Shown here: positions 6,873 to 15,477 of the stretch, piece after piece
Layout of the letters: every line of letters begins with the position of its first letter
How positions within the stretch are numbered: the first letter of the stretch is position 1
Source of the DNA: an uncultured Lachnospiraceae bacterium
GTDB taxonomy: Bacteria; Bacillota; Clostridia; Lachnospirales; Lachnospiraceae
Assembly: GCA_905233695.1 (NCBI GenBank)
Contig: CAJODN010000012.1
Coordinates: 1-43,499, forward strand
DNA length: 43,499 nucleotides
Reading direction: 5' to 3'
The notes under the pieces: generated by a model
What the model was told of the DNA's origin: nothing
The model's input: the letters and a program-made list of their open reading frames with translations, nothing else
Databases searched by the model: none
Translations under genes and position numbers: made by a program

Positions 6873-7772
6873 ATGACTGACAAAAACATGCAGGAAGTTA
6901 TGCAAAAAGCCGCAGTGCTGGTAGAGGCACTACCTTATATACAGCGCTTCAACCGCAAAATAATCGTAGTAAAATACGGCGGTAGTGCCATGCTTGACGA
7001 AGAGCTTAAGCAGAACGTAATCCAGGACGTAACCCTTTTAAAGCTCGTAGGCTTCAAACCCATTATCGTACACGGCGGCGGTAAAGATATCAGCAAATGG
7101 GTAGAGAAGAGCGGTGAGACTCCGGAGTTCGTTAACGGCCTTCGTAAGACCGATGCCAACACTATGGAGATAGCCGAGATGGTCCTTAACAGGGTTAATA
7201 AGTCGCTTGTGTCAATGGTGCAGGAGCTTGGAGTTAACGCTATCGGTATAAGCGGTAAGGACGGCAATCTGCTTACTGTTGAGAAGAAGCTTTCAGAAGG
7301 TAAGGATATAGGCTACGTAGGAGAGATTACGAAAGTAAATACCAAGATTCTTTTTGACTTACTTGAGAAGGACTTCCTTCCCATTGTATGTCCTATCGGT
7401 CTTGATAAGAATTTCGATACATATAATATTAATGCTGATGATGCAGCATGTGCAATTGCCAAGGCTGTGGAGGCTGAGAAGCTTGCGTTCCTCACTGATA
7501 CTTCGGGAGTTCTTAGGGATGCAGAAGACGAGAGTTCGCTTATATCGGAACTTACAATAAGTGAAGCAAGACTTCTTATTGACGACGGAACTATCAAGGG
7601 CGGAATGATACCTAAGATGTTAAGCTGTATGGATGCCATTTCAGACGGAGTAGGTCGCGTGCATATCCTTGACGGACGTGTAGCACATTGCCTCCTCCTC
7701 GAAATATTTACTAATAAAGGTATTGGTACTGCTATTCTTGGAGATGGAGCTGACAGATATTATAGAGGATAG
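6873..7772 (+). CDS. argB: N-acetylglutamate kinase
   Basis: Phosphorylates N-acetylglutamate with ATP; amino-acid kinase fold. KYGGSAM (Lys34 onward) and HGGGKDI bind the phosphates and acetylglutamate; later LTDTSGVL and [10 protein letters not shown] complete the site. 299 residues, typical. The N-terminal extension before the kinase core ([14 protein letters not shown]) is the helix that marks arginine-sensitive hexameric forms, so feedback inhibition by arginine is likely (inference from family knowledge). Confidence 0.97.
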   Translation: MTDKNMQEVMQKAAVLVEALPYIQRFNRKIIVVKYGGSAMLDEELKQNVIQDVTLLKLVGFKPIIVHGGGKDISKWVEKSGETPEFVNGLRKTDANTMEIAEMVLNRVNKSLVSMVQELGVNAIGISGKDGNLLTVEKKLSEGKDIGYVGEITKVNTKILFDLLEKDFLPIVCPIGLDKNFDTYNINADDAACAIAKAVEAEKLAFLTDTSGVLRDAEDESSLISELTISEARLLIDDGTIKGGMIPKMLSCMDAISDGVGRVHILDGRVAHCLLLEIFTNKGIGTAILGDGADRYYRG

Positions 7773-7784
7773 GATATTAACGCA

Positions 7785-7812
7785 ATCACTTTCCGGCTAA
7801 GCGGAAAGTGAT
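7785..7812 (+). other. Stable hairpin between argB and argD
   Basis: Perfect 11-bp stem ATCACTTTCCG / CGGAAAGTGAT with loop GCTAAG, in the 64-bp gap before argD. It lacks a T-run and precedes a normal ribosome site, so it looks like an intercistronic processing or stability hairpin. Confidence 0.6.
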
Positions 7813-7836
7813 ATATATTAAGAAAGAAGGCAAGCT

Positions 7837-9039
7837 ATGAACTCAAAGGAAATAATAGATCTTACAGAACAGAACTGCTTCCATGTCTACAACCGTTTCA
7901 ACGTGGTGTTCGATCACGGTGATGGAGTAACTTTGTACGACGTAGAAGGTAAAGCGTATCTCGATTTTGCTTCCGGAATCGGAGTAAATGCTTTCGGTTA
8001 TAACAATAAGAAATTCAACGACACTATAACTCGGCAACTTGGGAAGTTATATCACATTTCCAATCTATATTATCATCCTATGCTCGCCGAAGCTTCTAAG
8101 AAGCTCTGTGAAGTGAGCAAAATGGACAAGGCATTCTTCACGAATTCCGGTGCCGAGGCAGTTGAAGGTGCTATTAAGACTGCGAAGAAATATGCGTATA
8201 ATAAGAACAATCGAAGCGGTTACGGCATTGTGGCTATGGATAGTTCCTTCCATGGTCGTACCGTCGGTGCGCTTTCCGTTACCGGAACAGAGGCGTATAG
8301 GACACCCTTCCTTCCGCTTATGGATAAGGTTGATTTTGCGACGTTTAATGACTTAGGTTCTGTTAAGGATGCTGTGGATGATGACACCTGTGCGATTATT
8401 GTAGAGCCTGTTCAAGGAGAGGGCGGTGTAACACCTGCCAATAAGGAATTCTTAGAGGGCGTGAGAGCACTCTGTGATAAGAAGGATATCCTTCTTATAT
8501 TTGATGAGATTCAATGCGGAATGGGGCGTACAGGAAGCATGTATGCTTGTCACGGATACGGCGTCAAGCCTGATATTCTTCTTACGGCCAAGGCACTCGG
8601 CGGAGGTCTTCCCATCGGTGCATTTCTTGTGACAGATAAGGTGGCGAAGAGTAGTCTTACCCCCGGAGATCACGGAACAACTTACGGCGGCAACCCGCTC
8701 TGCACGGCTGCGGTTAAGGCGTCTATTGAGATTATGACCGCTGATGGTTTACTTGAAAATGTGAATTCTCTCACCCCGTATCTTGAGTCGAAGTTAGATG
8801 AAGTAGTGAAAGATTGTAAATGTGCCAAGAGCCACCGTGGTAAAGGCTTTATGCAAGGTATTGTTCTTGACGAGAGCGTGAAGGCAGGAGATGTAGTGAA
8901 AGCCTGCCTTGAGAAAGGCCTTGTAGTTCTGTCGGCCGGCGGTAATGTATTAAGGCTTCTTCCTCCGCTTGTAATAAGTAAGGCTGATATCGATAAGGCG
9001 ATTGCTATCATTAAAGAAGTGCTTGCGGTCGAGCAATAG
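7837..9039 (+). CDS. argD: Acetylornithine aminotransferase
   Basis: PLP-dependent class III aminotransferase converting N-acetylglutamate semialdehyde and glutamate to N-acetylornithine. The PLP lysine is Lys252 in LLTAKALGGGLPIGAF. Other family segments are FTNSGAEAVEGAIK, FHGRTVGALS, IFDEIQCGMGRTG and GTTYGGNPLC. 400 residues, normal. Last gene of the arg operon; no clear terminator follows before the metal-efflux promoter at 9070. argF and carbamoyl-phosphate synthase genes are not in this window. Confidence 0.97.
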   Translation: MNSKEIIDLTEQNCFHVYNRFNVVFDHGDGVTLYDVEGKAYLDFASGIGVNAFGYNNKKFNDTITRQLGKLYHISNLYYHPMLAEASKKLCEVSKMDKAFFTNSGAEAVEGAIKTAKKYAYNKNNRSGYGIVAMDSSFHGRTVGALSVTGTEAYRTPFLPLMDKVDFATFNDLGSVKDAVDDDTCAIIVEPVQGEGGVTPANKEFLEGVRALCDKKDILLIFDEIQCGMGRTGSMYACHGYGVKPDILLTAKALGGGLPIGAFLVTDKVAKSSLTPGDHGTTYGGNPLCTAAVKASIEIMTADGLLENVNSLTPYLESKLDEVVKDCKCAKSHRGKGFMQGIVLDESVKAGDVVKACLEKGLVVLSAGGNVLRLLPPLVISKADIDKAIAIIKEVLAVEQ

Positions 9040-9069
9040 TAGTATTCTGCGCCAATTCGAAAAAAGCCC

Positions 9070-9127
9070 TTGACAAACAAATAATAAGTGATAGAATAAA
9101 CATATGAACAGATATTCATATGTTTAT
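9070..9127 (+). promoter_or_regulatory. Metal-efflux promoter with ArsR/SmtB-type operator
   Basis: TTGACA (9070-9075) and TAGAAT (9092-9097), 16-bp spacer. Directly after comes a perfect 13-bp inverted repeat ATAAACATATGAA-CAGATA-TTCATATGTTTAT (9096-9127). It contains the TGAA-N6-TTCA core typical of ArsR/SmtB-family operators, overlapping the -10 and start site. The ArsR-family gene at 11437 is the obvious ligand-controlled repressor. Confidence 0.85.
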
Positions 9128-9146
9128 TTTTTATGGAGGAGAGATT

Positions 9147-9365
9147 ATGAAGAAAAGTTATAAGATTGAAGTAGATTGCGCTAATTGCGCCAACAAGATG
9201 GAAGAAGCCGCTAAGAATACAGCGGGTGTTAAGGACTGCGTTGTCAACTATATGACACTTAAGATGAAGGTGGAGTTCGATGAAGGTGCAGAGCCTTCGG
9301 AAGTTATGCAGGAAGTCCTTAAGAATTGTAAGAAGGTAGAGGATGAGTGTGAGATTTATCTCTAG
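9147..9365 (+). CDS. Free-standing heavy-metal-associated (HMA) domain protein
   Basis: A 72-residue ferredoxin-like HMA domain with metal-binding DCANCA (Cys11, Cys14). In most CadA/ZntA pumps this domain is the N-terminus of the ATPase; here it is a separate gene placed just before an ATPase that lacks it. It probably delivers or senses Zn, Cd or Pb for the pump. The start is the ATG after GGAGGAG; a longer reading frame begins at 9120 inside the operator repeat and is unlikely to be used. Confidence 0.9.
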   Translation: MKKSYKIEVDCANCANKMEEAAKNTAGVKDCVVNYMTLKMKVEFDEGAEPSEVMQEVLKNCKKVEDECEIYL

Positions 9366-9443
9366 GCAGGTAGTCAGAGCATTCGGATACGCTAAGACAC
9401 GACATAGTAATTAAGAGCGTGCGGACCTTATGGAGAAAATGTT

Positions 9444-11426
9444 ATGAACAAAAAGCAAAAGACTAACCTAATCAGAATAATAGTAACAGCTATCCTATTA
9501 ATCGGACTGTACCTACTTCTTTTGACAGAGCTTGTATTTCCGGAAGGAACAATTAATCCTTGGATAGAAAGACTGGTATTCCTTGTTCCTTATGGTATTA
9601 TCGCTTACGATATTCTTTGGAAGTCTGTTAAAGGCATATCAAAAGGTCAGATATTTGATGAGAATTTTCTTATGGGAATTGCGTCCCTGGGCGCATTTAT
9701 AATGGGAGAATGTGTAGAAGGTGTAGCGGTGGTATTATTCTATCAAGTCGGAGAATTATTCGAAAGCTATGCCATCGGTAAGAGTCGGAAGAACATATCC
9801 GAGCTTATGGATATAACGGAAGATGTGGCTTATGTGGTAGAAGACGGAGAAGTTGTTAAGACCGATTCCGACGAGGTTGAGATAGGAACAATTATCGAAG
9901 TTAAGCCCGGAGATAAGATTCCACTCGACGGTGTTATTGTTGAAGGAACAAGCGTCCTTGATACAGCGGCTCTTACGGGTGAGAGTAAGCCTATCGATGT
10001 TAAGACGGGTGATACGGTCTTAAGCGGTTCCATTAATATGTCTTCCGTAATAAGGCTTGAGACCACGGCTGAGTTCGACGAGTCAACCGCATCCAAGATT
10101 CTTGAACTTGTTGAGAATGCAAGTTCCAAGAAGTCGAAGTCAGAGAATTTTATATCGAAATTCGCAAAATACTATACTCCGATTGTCTGTGGTTTAGCTC
10201 TTGTACTTGCAATTGTTCCGCCACTCATTAGCGGTCTTATTCTTGGGGATGGTTACACATTTGCAACATGGGTATATCGTGCCCTTACATTCCTTGTAAT
10301 CAGTTGTCCTTGTGCACTTGTTATATCGGTCCCCCTAAGCTTCTTCGCGGGAATCGGCGGTGCCAGCTCCAAGGGTGTTATGATTAAGGGTTCGAACTAC
10401 CTTGAGATGCTAAGTATGGTTGATACGGTGCTCTTCGATAAGACCGGTACACTTACCAAGGGTAACTTCACCGTGACGAAAGCGTACTCTCTTGTGGATG
10501 GTTCAAGCGACCCTGCGAGACAAGGAAGTGTCAGTCTTCTTAAGTACGCGTCTTCGGCGGAGTATTACAGCAACCATCCGATTGGTCTTAGTCTGGTAAA
10601 TGCGTATGCAAAAGTCAAGGTGAATGAGGATTCGTCTGACAACAGTGTCGGCGCAGGTGAGATGACATTGGATGATGCTAAAGCATTTCTCATAAAACCG
10701 GAAAATGTAGAAAATGTAAGCGGAAAAGGAATCATTGCTGACGTCGAAGGTAAGAAGATTGCGGTCGGTAACATGCCTCTTATGGAATCGACCGTTAATG
10801 ATAAAGGTAGCATCAAGAAGGCGGAAGAAATCGGTACCATAGTATATGTAAGTATTGATGGCACATTTGCCGGATACATTGTTATAAATGATGAGATTAA
10901 GGAAGAGAGTTATGACGCGATAGCAGACCTTTATAAAGCAGGTGTTAAAGATGCAGGAATTCTTACAGGTGATGAGGAAGCTATTGCTATGGACATTGCG
11001 GAGAAAATTGGGCTTAGCAAGGTTAGAGCGAAGCTTCTTCCCCAAGATAAGGTTCAGGCAGTGGAGGATGAGATTAATTCCGGCTCTAAGGTTGCATTTG
11101 TCGGTGACGGAATTAATGACGCACCGGTTCTTATGAGAGCGGATGTGGGTGTTGCAATGGGAGCACTTGGTTCAGATGCCGCAATCGAAGCCAGCGACAT
11201 TGTCCTTATGGATGACGACCCTCGTAAGGTAAGTCTTTCGATTCGTATCGCCAGGAAATGTATGAGAATAGTGTACGAGAATATTTACTTCTCGATTGGC
11301 ATTAAGTTTATTGTGCTGATTTTGGGAGCCCTTGGAATTGCAACCATGTGGATGGCAATTTTCGCGGATGTAGGTGTTATGATTCTTGCTGTGCTTAATG
11401 CAGTAAGGTGTCTTAGGATAAAGTAA
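9444..11426 (+). CDS. cadA: P1B-type zinc/cadmium/lead-exporting ATPase
   Basis: A 660-residue membrane pump using ATP to expel soft divalent metals. Seen in order: N-terminal membrane helices, TGES actuator motif, the metal-site CPC (Cys288-Pro-Cys290), phosphorylation site DKTGT (Asp332), the HP nucleotide-site motif (His378), GDGIND (554-559), and a last membrane pair with conserved Lys and DxG (FADVGVM). CPC together with the Lys and DxG marks the P1B-2 (Zn/Cd/Pb) class rather than copper pumps. No N-terminal HMA domain: it is supplied by the gene before. Co-transcribed with the ArsR-family regulator 10 bp downstream. Confidence 0.95.
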   Translation: MNKKQKTNLIRIIVTAILLIGLYLLLLTELVFPEGTINPWIERLVFLVPYGIIAYDILWKSVKGISKGQIFDENFLMGIASLGAFIMGECVEGVAVVLFYQVGELFESYAIGKSRKNISELMDITEDVAYVVEDGEVVKTDSDEVEIGTIIEVKPGDKIPLDGVIVEGTSVLDTAALTGESKPIDVKTGDTVLSGSINMSSVIRLETTAEFDESTASKILELVENASSKKSKSENFISKFAKYYTPIVCGLALVLAIVPPLISGLILGDGYTFATWVYRALTFLVISCPCALVISVPLSFFAGIGGASSKGVMIKGSNYLEMLSMVDTVLFDKTGTLTKGNFTVTKAYSLVDGSSDPARQGSVSLLKYASSAEYYSNHPIGLSLVNAYAKVKVNEDSSDNSVGAGEMTLDDAKAFLIKPENVENVSGKGIIADVEGKKIAVGNMPLMESTVNDKGSIKKAEEIGTIVYVSIDGTFAGYIVINDEIKEESYDAIADLYKAGVKDAGILTGDEEAIAMDIAEKIGLSKVRAKLLPQDKVQAVEDEINSGSKVAFVGDGINDAPVLMRADVGVAMGALGSDAAIEASDIVLMDDDPRKVSLSIRIARKCMRIVYENIYFSIGIKFIVLILGALGIATMWMAIFADVGVMILAVLNAVRCLRIK

Positions 11427-11436
11427 GGAGCTAACG

Positions 11437-11727
11437 ATGAATATACCAAGTGAAGAATTGTTAATAGACTTAGCCGATCTATATAAGGTCTTCGGCGACT
11501 TTTCCCGAATCAGAATACTATACGTTCTGATGGAGCAGGAGATGCCGGTGCAGAAGATTGCCGGCGCTCTTGACATGACACAGTCCGCAGTCTCACACCA
11601 GCTTAAGATTCTTAAGCAGAACAAGCTTGTCCGTGCAAGACGGGAAGGCAAGTCAATGTTCTACTCTATTGCCGACGAGCATGTAAGAACTATTCTCGAT
11701 ATGGGCAAGGAGCATTTGGAAGAGTAA
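11437..11727 (+). CDS. ArsR/SmtB-family metal-responsive repressor
   Basis: A 96-residue winged-helix repressor (recognition helix around MTQSAVSHQLKILK). The C-terminal helix carries Asp80-x-His82 ... His93-x-x-Glu96, the spacing of the alpha-5 zinc site of CzrA/SmtB, with Glu in place of the last His. No Cys-rich alpha-3 site is present, which argues for Zn (or Co) sensing rather than a CadC-like soft-metal site. AAGGAG overlaps the ATPase stop. It should bind the TGAA-N6-TTCA repeat at 9096-9127 and release it when metal is bound. Confidence 0.92.
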   Translation: MNIPSEELLIDLADLYKVFGDFSRIRILYVLMEQEMPVQKIAGALDMTQSAVSHQLKILKQNKLVRARREGKSMFYSIADEHVRTILDMGKEHLEE

Positions 11728-11741
11728 AAATACACATTTTT

Positions 11742-11774
11742 AAAAGCGACGGGGATATACTCCGTCGCTTTTTT
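11742..11774 (+). terminator. Rho-independent terminator of the metal-efflux operon
   Basis: AAAAGCGACGG paired with CCGTCGCTTTT around a 9-base loop, followed by more T residues. Confidence 0.9.
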
Positions 11775-11836
11775 ATACCCTTTTCACATATGTAAAAGCG
11801 TCACTTTGTTAAGATATACAAAAATTAATTAAAGGC

Positions 11837-11895
11837 TTGAAATAATCATTTAAAAGTGTAAAATACTTGTATACGGGACAGGTGTCCAATATAAT
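11837..11895 (+). promoter_or_regulatory. Tandem promoters and palindrome before the sugar symporter
   Basis: P1: TTGAAA (11837-11842) and TAAAAT (11859-11864), 16-bp spacer. P2: TTGTAT (11867-11872) and perfect TATAAT (11890-11895), 17-bp spacer. The P2 spacer contains the palindrome GGACA-GG-TGTCC (11876-11887), a likely repressor site. A small AGGTT...AACCT hairpin follows in the leader. Confidence 0.6.
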
Positions 11896-11934
11896 AGGTT
11901 GAGTGAAAAACCTGATTAAAGAGAGGAGACAGTA

Positions 11935-13389
11935 ATGGAACAAACAGCGAAGCAAAATAAGCTTAGTGCAGGTAACGTCATAGGTTATGCACTCGGCGAT
12001 ACAGGTGGAGTGCTGGCGTTTGGTGTAATCAGTACATTCCTTAATATGTACTATACCGATGTATTCGGCATTAATCCTGCGCAACTTACAATTTTGTTTT
12101 TAGTGGCAAGAGTATGGGATGCAATTAACGACCCTATTATGGGTAGCTTCCTTGACCGCTTAAAGCCGCGTAGGACAGGACGATTCCGTCCATGGATTTA
12201 TTTCTTTTCATTCCCTATGATGCTCTCACTATTCCTTATCTTTTTGCCGGTACAGGAATGGTTCGGATTATCAGGTAATCAGTTATTGATATACGCATAT
12301 ATCACATACATTTTCTATGGAATGATGTATACGGGAGTTAATATTCCGTACGGTTCTATGGCAACGGTTATGACTAATGATATCAAGCAGAGATCTACAC
12401 TTTCCATGGCTCGTACAGTCGGTGCAGGTTTCGGTACAATGGCAGGCTCTGTAATCTTCCCGATGGTTGTATATACAGTTGCTTCTAACGGTGCTAAATA
12501 CCTTGATGGTCATAAGCTTTTTGCAGCAACACTTATTATAGTCGGTTTCCAATTTGTTGCATATCAGCTTAACTTCAGACTTACTAAGGAGACAGTTGTT
12601 CCCGAAGTTAAGAAAGAGAAGGCAAGCGTTGGTAAGACACTTAAGTCACTTATGAAGAACCGTCCGTTCGTAACATTATCACTTGCAAGTATGCTTCTTA
12701 TTGCAGGAAATATGTTTACCAATACTGCTAACGGATACTTACTTAAGAACTTTTACGAGACTCCGGGATTACAGGCACTTGTACCGGTTGCAACATATCT
12801 TCCTATGGCAATTTCAATACCGTTCCTTAATAAGCTGGTAATGAAATTCGGTAAGAAAGAGCTCTGCGGATTTGGTGCATTTATTGCGGCAGGTGCATAT
12901 CTTGTTATGTGGATATGGCAGATTCCCAATCCGTATATATTCTTAGGATTCTTATTTATTACAGGTATCGGACTTTGCTTCTTCACTATGGAAGTATGGG
13001 CTATCGTGTCAGATACAATTGACTACCAGGATAAGCTTACAGGCAGACGTGAGGAAGGTACATCGTATGCTATCTTCTCATTCTTCCGTAAGATGGGTCA
13101 GACACTGGCAGGTGTAGGATATAACGCACTCCTTGCCGTAATCGGATATGTGGCAGCAGAAGCCGGTTCCGATGCAGTTGTACAGCAGACAACAGAAGTT
13201 AATAACGGACTGTATACACTCGCAACATTAGTACCATTTATCATATATCTCGTAATGGCACTTCTTATGCAATTCGGATATAATCTTAATAAAACTAAGA
13301 CTATTGAACTTAAGAATGAATTGGAAGAACGTAATGCCAATGCGAAGGGCGGTAATGTACAAGCTGAAAATGCTGAGGCTGCCGAATAA
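11935..13389 (+). CDS. GPH-family sugar:cation symporter
   Basis: A 484-residue integral membrane protein of the glycoside-pentoside-hexuronide (MelB-like) branch of the major facilitator superfamily, about 12 membrane helices. N-terminal GYALGDTGGVLAFGVIS and the loop DAINDPIMGSFLDR followed by RTGRFRPW are hallmarks of the family. It imports an oligosaccharide or glycoside with a cation; the substrate cannot be read because no glycosidase adjoins it. Strong GAGAGGAG upstream of the start. Followed after 42 bp by a small membrane protein, probably in the same transcript. Confidence 0.9.
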   Translation: MEQTAKQNKLSAGNVIGYALGDTGGVLAFGVISTFLNMYYTDVFGINPAQLTILFLVARVWDAINDPIMGSFLDRLKPRRTGRFRPWIYFFSFPMMLSLFLIFLPVQEWFGLSGNQLLIYAYITYIFYGMMYTGVNIPYGSMATVMTNDIKQRSTLSMARTVGAGFGTMAGSVIFPMVVYTVASNGAKYLDGHKLFAATLIIVGFQFVAYQLNFRLTKETVVPEVKKEKASVGKTLKSLMKNRPFVTLSLASMLLIAGNMFTNTANGYLLKNFYETPGLQALVPVATYLPMAISIPFLNKLVMKFGKKELCGFGAFIAAGAYLVMWIWQIPNPYIFLGFLFITGIGLCFFTMEVWAIVSDTIDYQDKLTGRREEGTSYAIFSFFRKMGQTLAGVGYNALLAVIGYVAAEAGSDAVVQQTTEVNNGLYTLATLVPFIIYLVMALLMQFGYNLNKTKTIELKNELEERNANAKGGNVQAENAEAAE

Positions 13390-13431
13390 TAATATTCAGA
13401 TAATATAATATTAAGATAAAGGAGAAAAGCT

Positions 13432-14001
13432 ATGAGCGAGCAAAATAATAATACAAACGCACCGCAGCAAGAAAAACTCGGTATATTCAATATATATAAT
13501 GTAGCCGCAGTTATTTGCCTTGTGCTTATAATAATAGCCGCAGTCTTAATTATGGGCTGGAAGAACGGCTTTAAGATGAACAGTATATGGGACGGCCTTA
13601 ACTATAAGTGGGCTTCTACATTTGATGAGAAGGGTGGATACTATACAACATCAAAGTATGATGCTAAGTCAATTACCGTATATCTTTACCCTGAAGACGG
13701 TAACTATCTGTTGTTAGATCAAGAGATGGAGAAAACTATTCCGACCAAGGATGATGACAGCGTAGATACGGAGAAATATGATAACGTTGCCGCCAACGCC
13801 AAGGATTCAATTATGAAGATTAATTCTAAGCTTGGAATAAATGAGTCTACATATGATGAGATTATGAAGGCTGCCGATCAGAAGGGTGCCCCCGACGGAG
13901 CTGTTGGCGAAGCCAAGGGCGAGAATGCATCTGTTAAATGGGAGAGAAAGACTGACAAGAATGGCGTTCAGAGACTTGAAGTAACATATACAAGAAGCTA
14001 A
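13432..14001 (+). CDS. Single-pass membrane protein of unknown function
   Basis: A 189-residue protein with a short polar N-terminus, one membrane helix (about residues 20-42, VAAVICLVLIIIAAVLIMG) and an outside domain rich in Asp, Lys and Tyr. There is no lipobox, so the helix acts as an anchor. No family recognised. Its gene follows the GPH symporter and is closed by a terminator, which suggests a linked role, such as a surface partner of the transporter, but that is inference. Confidence 0.7.
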   Translation: MSEQNNNTNAPQQEKLGIFNIYNVAAVICLVLIIIAAVLIMGWKNGFKMNSIWDGLNYKWASTFDEKGGYYTTSKYDAKSITVYLYPEDGNYLLLDQEMEKTIPTKDDDSVDTEKYDNVAANAKDSIMKINSKLGINESTYDEIMKAADQKGAPDGAVGEAKGENASVKWERKTDKNGVQRLEVTYTRS

Positions 14002-14026
14002 TTATAGTAGTATTTCTATGAATGAG

Positions 14027-14060
14027 AATCCTCGGTACAATTTGTGCCGGGGATTTTGTT
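14027..14060 (+). terminator. Rho-independent terminator after the symporter operon
   Basis: AATCCTCGGTAC pairs with GTGCCGGGGATT (two G-T pairs) around AATTT, followed by TTGTTT. Confidence 0.85.
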
Positions 14061-14071
14061 TGATGTAAGAC

Positions 14072-14100
14072 TTTACAAACATACGTTCGTATGTTATGAT
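14072..14100 (+). promoter_or_regulatory. Promoter with a palindrome filling the whole spacer
   Basis: TTTACA (14072-14077), 17-bp spacer, TATGAT (14095-14100). The palindrome AACATACG-TT-CGTATGTT (14078-14095) fills the spacer exactly. Y-family polymerase/YolD operons are LexA-controlled in Bacillus, so this may be the SOS operator here, although it does not match the Bacillus GAAC-N4-GTTC box. Confidence 0.75.
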
Positions 14101-14136
14101 GTAGGAGAATTGTAACTTGGAAGGGGTTATTCCTAT

Positions 14137-14172
14137 ATGGGAAATGTTAATATATGCCTTAACACCATATAG
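14137..14172 (+). other. Possible 11-residue leader ORF within a hairpin
   Basis: In the ~100-base leader of the polymerase gene, GGAAGGGG (14119-14126) precedes an ATG by 10 bases. The frame MGNVNICLNTI ends in TAG at 14172. The same interval folds as CTATATGG / CCATATAG with an inner GTTAA / TTAAC stem. Translation could alter access to the polymerase start. No homologue is known to me. Confidence 0.3.
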
Positions 14173-14202
14173 ATAATCCGATGGTTTGAAAAATAGGAAG
14201 AG

Positions 14203-15477
14203 ATGAGTACGGACAGGATGTATCTTTGTATAGATCTTAAGTCCTTCTATGCTTCTGTGGAATGCGTGGAGCGGGGACTGGATCCGTACAAGGACAATTT
14301 AATAGTGGCAGATTTATCCAGGACAGAGAAGACTATATGTCTTGCGGCCAGCCCTGCCATTAAGGCGCTTGGTGTAAGCAGCAGATGCAGGGTCTTCGAG
14401 ATTCCCAAGAATATAGAGTATATTGCGGCGCCTCCACGCATGTCTCTGTATATGGAATACTCTGCGAGAATATACAGTATATATCTTAAGTACGTTTCCA
14501 AGGAAGACATACATGTCTATTCGGTGGACGAGGTATTCATAGATGTCACCGATTACCTTACCATGTACAAGATGGATGCCAAGAGCCTCGGTATTATGAT
14601 AATTGACGATATAGTAAGGAGCACCGGGATCACCGCCACCTGTGGAATCGGGACGAATCTGTATCTTGCCAAGATTGCCCTTGATATATCAGCGAAGCAT
14701 ACAGAAGACCATATGGGATACCTTACGGAAGAATTGTTCCGCGAGACACTTTGGGATCACGAGCCCCTTACAGACTTTTGGAGAATCGGACCCGGCACGG
14801 CAAGAAGACTTGCCAAGGTGGGGATATATAATATGGGACAGATTGCAGCAGCCGATGAGGATATGCTGTACGATATGTTCGGTGTTGACGCGGAACTTCT
14901 TATAGACCATGCATGGGGAATTGAGCCGACTCTTATATCGGATATTAAGACATACAGTCCCACTACCAACTCAATAACAAGCGGGCAGGTTCTTGACAGG
15001 GACTACGACCACGACGAAGGAAGGCTTATAGTTAAGGAGATGGCAGACCTTCTTTGCCTTGAACTTGTATACAGAGAATGTGTAACGGAGTCGATTACCC
15101 TTCATATTGGATACTCCAATGCGCTGAAGCTTCCCCCTGCCCACGGAAGTTCGCACCTGGCATTTCCCACATCCTCTGCGAAGATTATAGTGGAAGCGGT
15201 GGAGAAGCTATACGACGAGATCAAGGATAGGAATTATCCTATGAGAAGAGCCTTCGTCTACTTTAATAAGATTGTGCCGGAAGGATTCGAACAATATAAT
15301 ATGTTCGTAGATCCTAAGGAACTTGAGAGAGAGCACAGCATGCAGAAAGCCATAATAGACATCAAGAGCAAGTTCGGCAAGAACGCCATCCTAAAAGGGA
15401 TGAACTTGGAGAAAGGCGCCAAGACAATAGAACGAAACTCGCAGATTGGAGGGCACAGGAGTGGAGAGGAAGAGTAA
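14203..15477 (+). CDS. Y-family DNA polymerase, UmuC/UvrX-like
   Basis: A 424-residue translesion polymerase. Catalytic acidic residues are visible as CIDLKSFYASVE (Asp11) and SVDEVFID (Asp109-Glu110). The finger, palm and helix-hairpin-helix parts follow (DFWRIGPGTARRLAKVGI near residues 188-205), then the little-finger domain. The sequence resembles the UmuC/UvrX/YqjW group rather than DinB because of its partner gene: a YolD-like protein whose start overlaps this stop. It copies past damaged bases at the cost of errors. The start is the first ATG, although the purine-rich AGGAAG is close to it; ATG 14218 is an alternative. Confidence 0.93.
   Translation: MSTDRMYLCIDLKSFYASVECVERGLDPYKDNLIVADLSRTEKTICLAASPAIKALGVSSRCRVFEIPKNIEYIAAPPRMSLYMEYSARIYSIYLKYVSKEDIHVYSVDEVFIDVTDYLTMYKMDAKSLGIMIIDDIVRSTGITATCGIGTNLYLAKIALDISAKHTEDHMGYLTEELFRETLWDHEPLTDFWRIGPGTARRLAKVGIYNMGQIAAADEDMLYDMFGVDAELLIDHAWGIEPTLISDIKTYSPTTNSITSGQVLDRDYDHDEGRLIVKEMADLLCLELVYRECVTESITLHIGYSNALKLPPAHGSSHLAFPTSSAKIIVEAVEKLYDEIKDRNYPMRRAFVYFNKIVPEGFEQYNMFVDPKELEREHSMQKAIIDIKSKFGKNAILKGMNLEKGAKTIERNSQIGGHRSGEEE

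Noticed and set aside
9120-9146. Upstream ATG for the HMA protein
   Set aside because: It lies inside the operator repeat, without a ribosome site; ATG 9147 follows GGAGGAG.
10503-11045. Long minus-strand frame inside the metal-pumping ATPase gene
   Set aside because: Codon pattern and motifs belong to the plus-strand ATPase; the reverse frame has no recognisable product or ribosome site.
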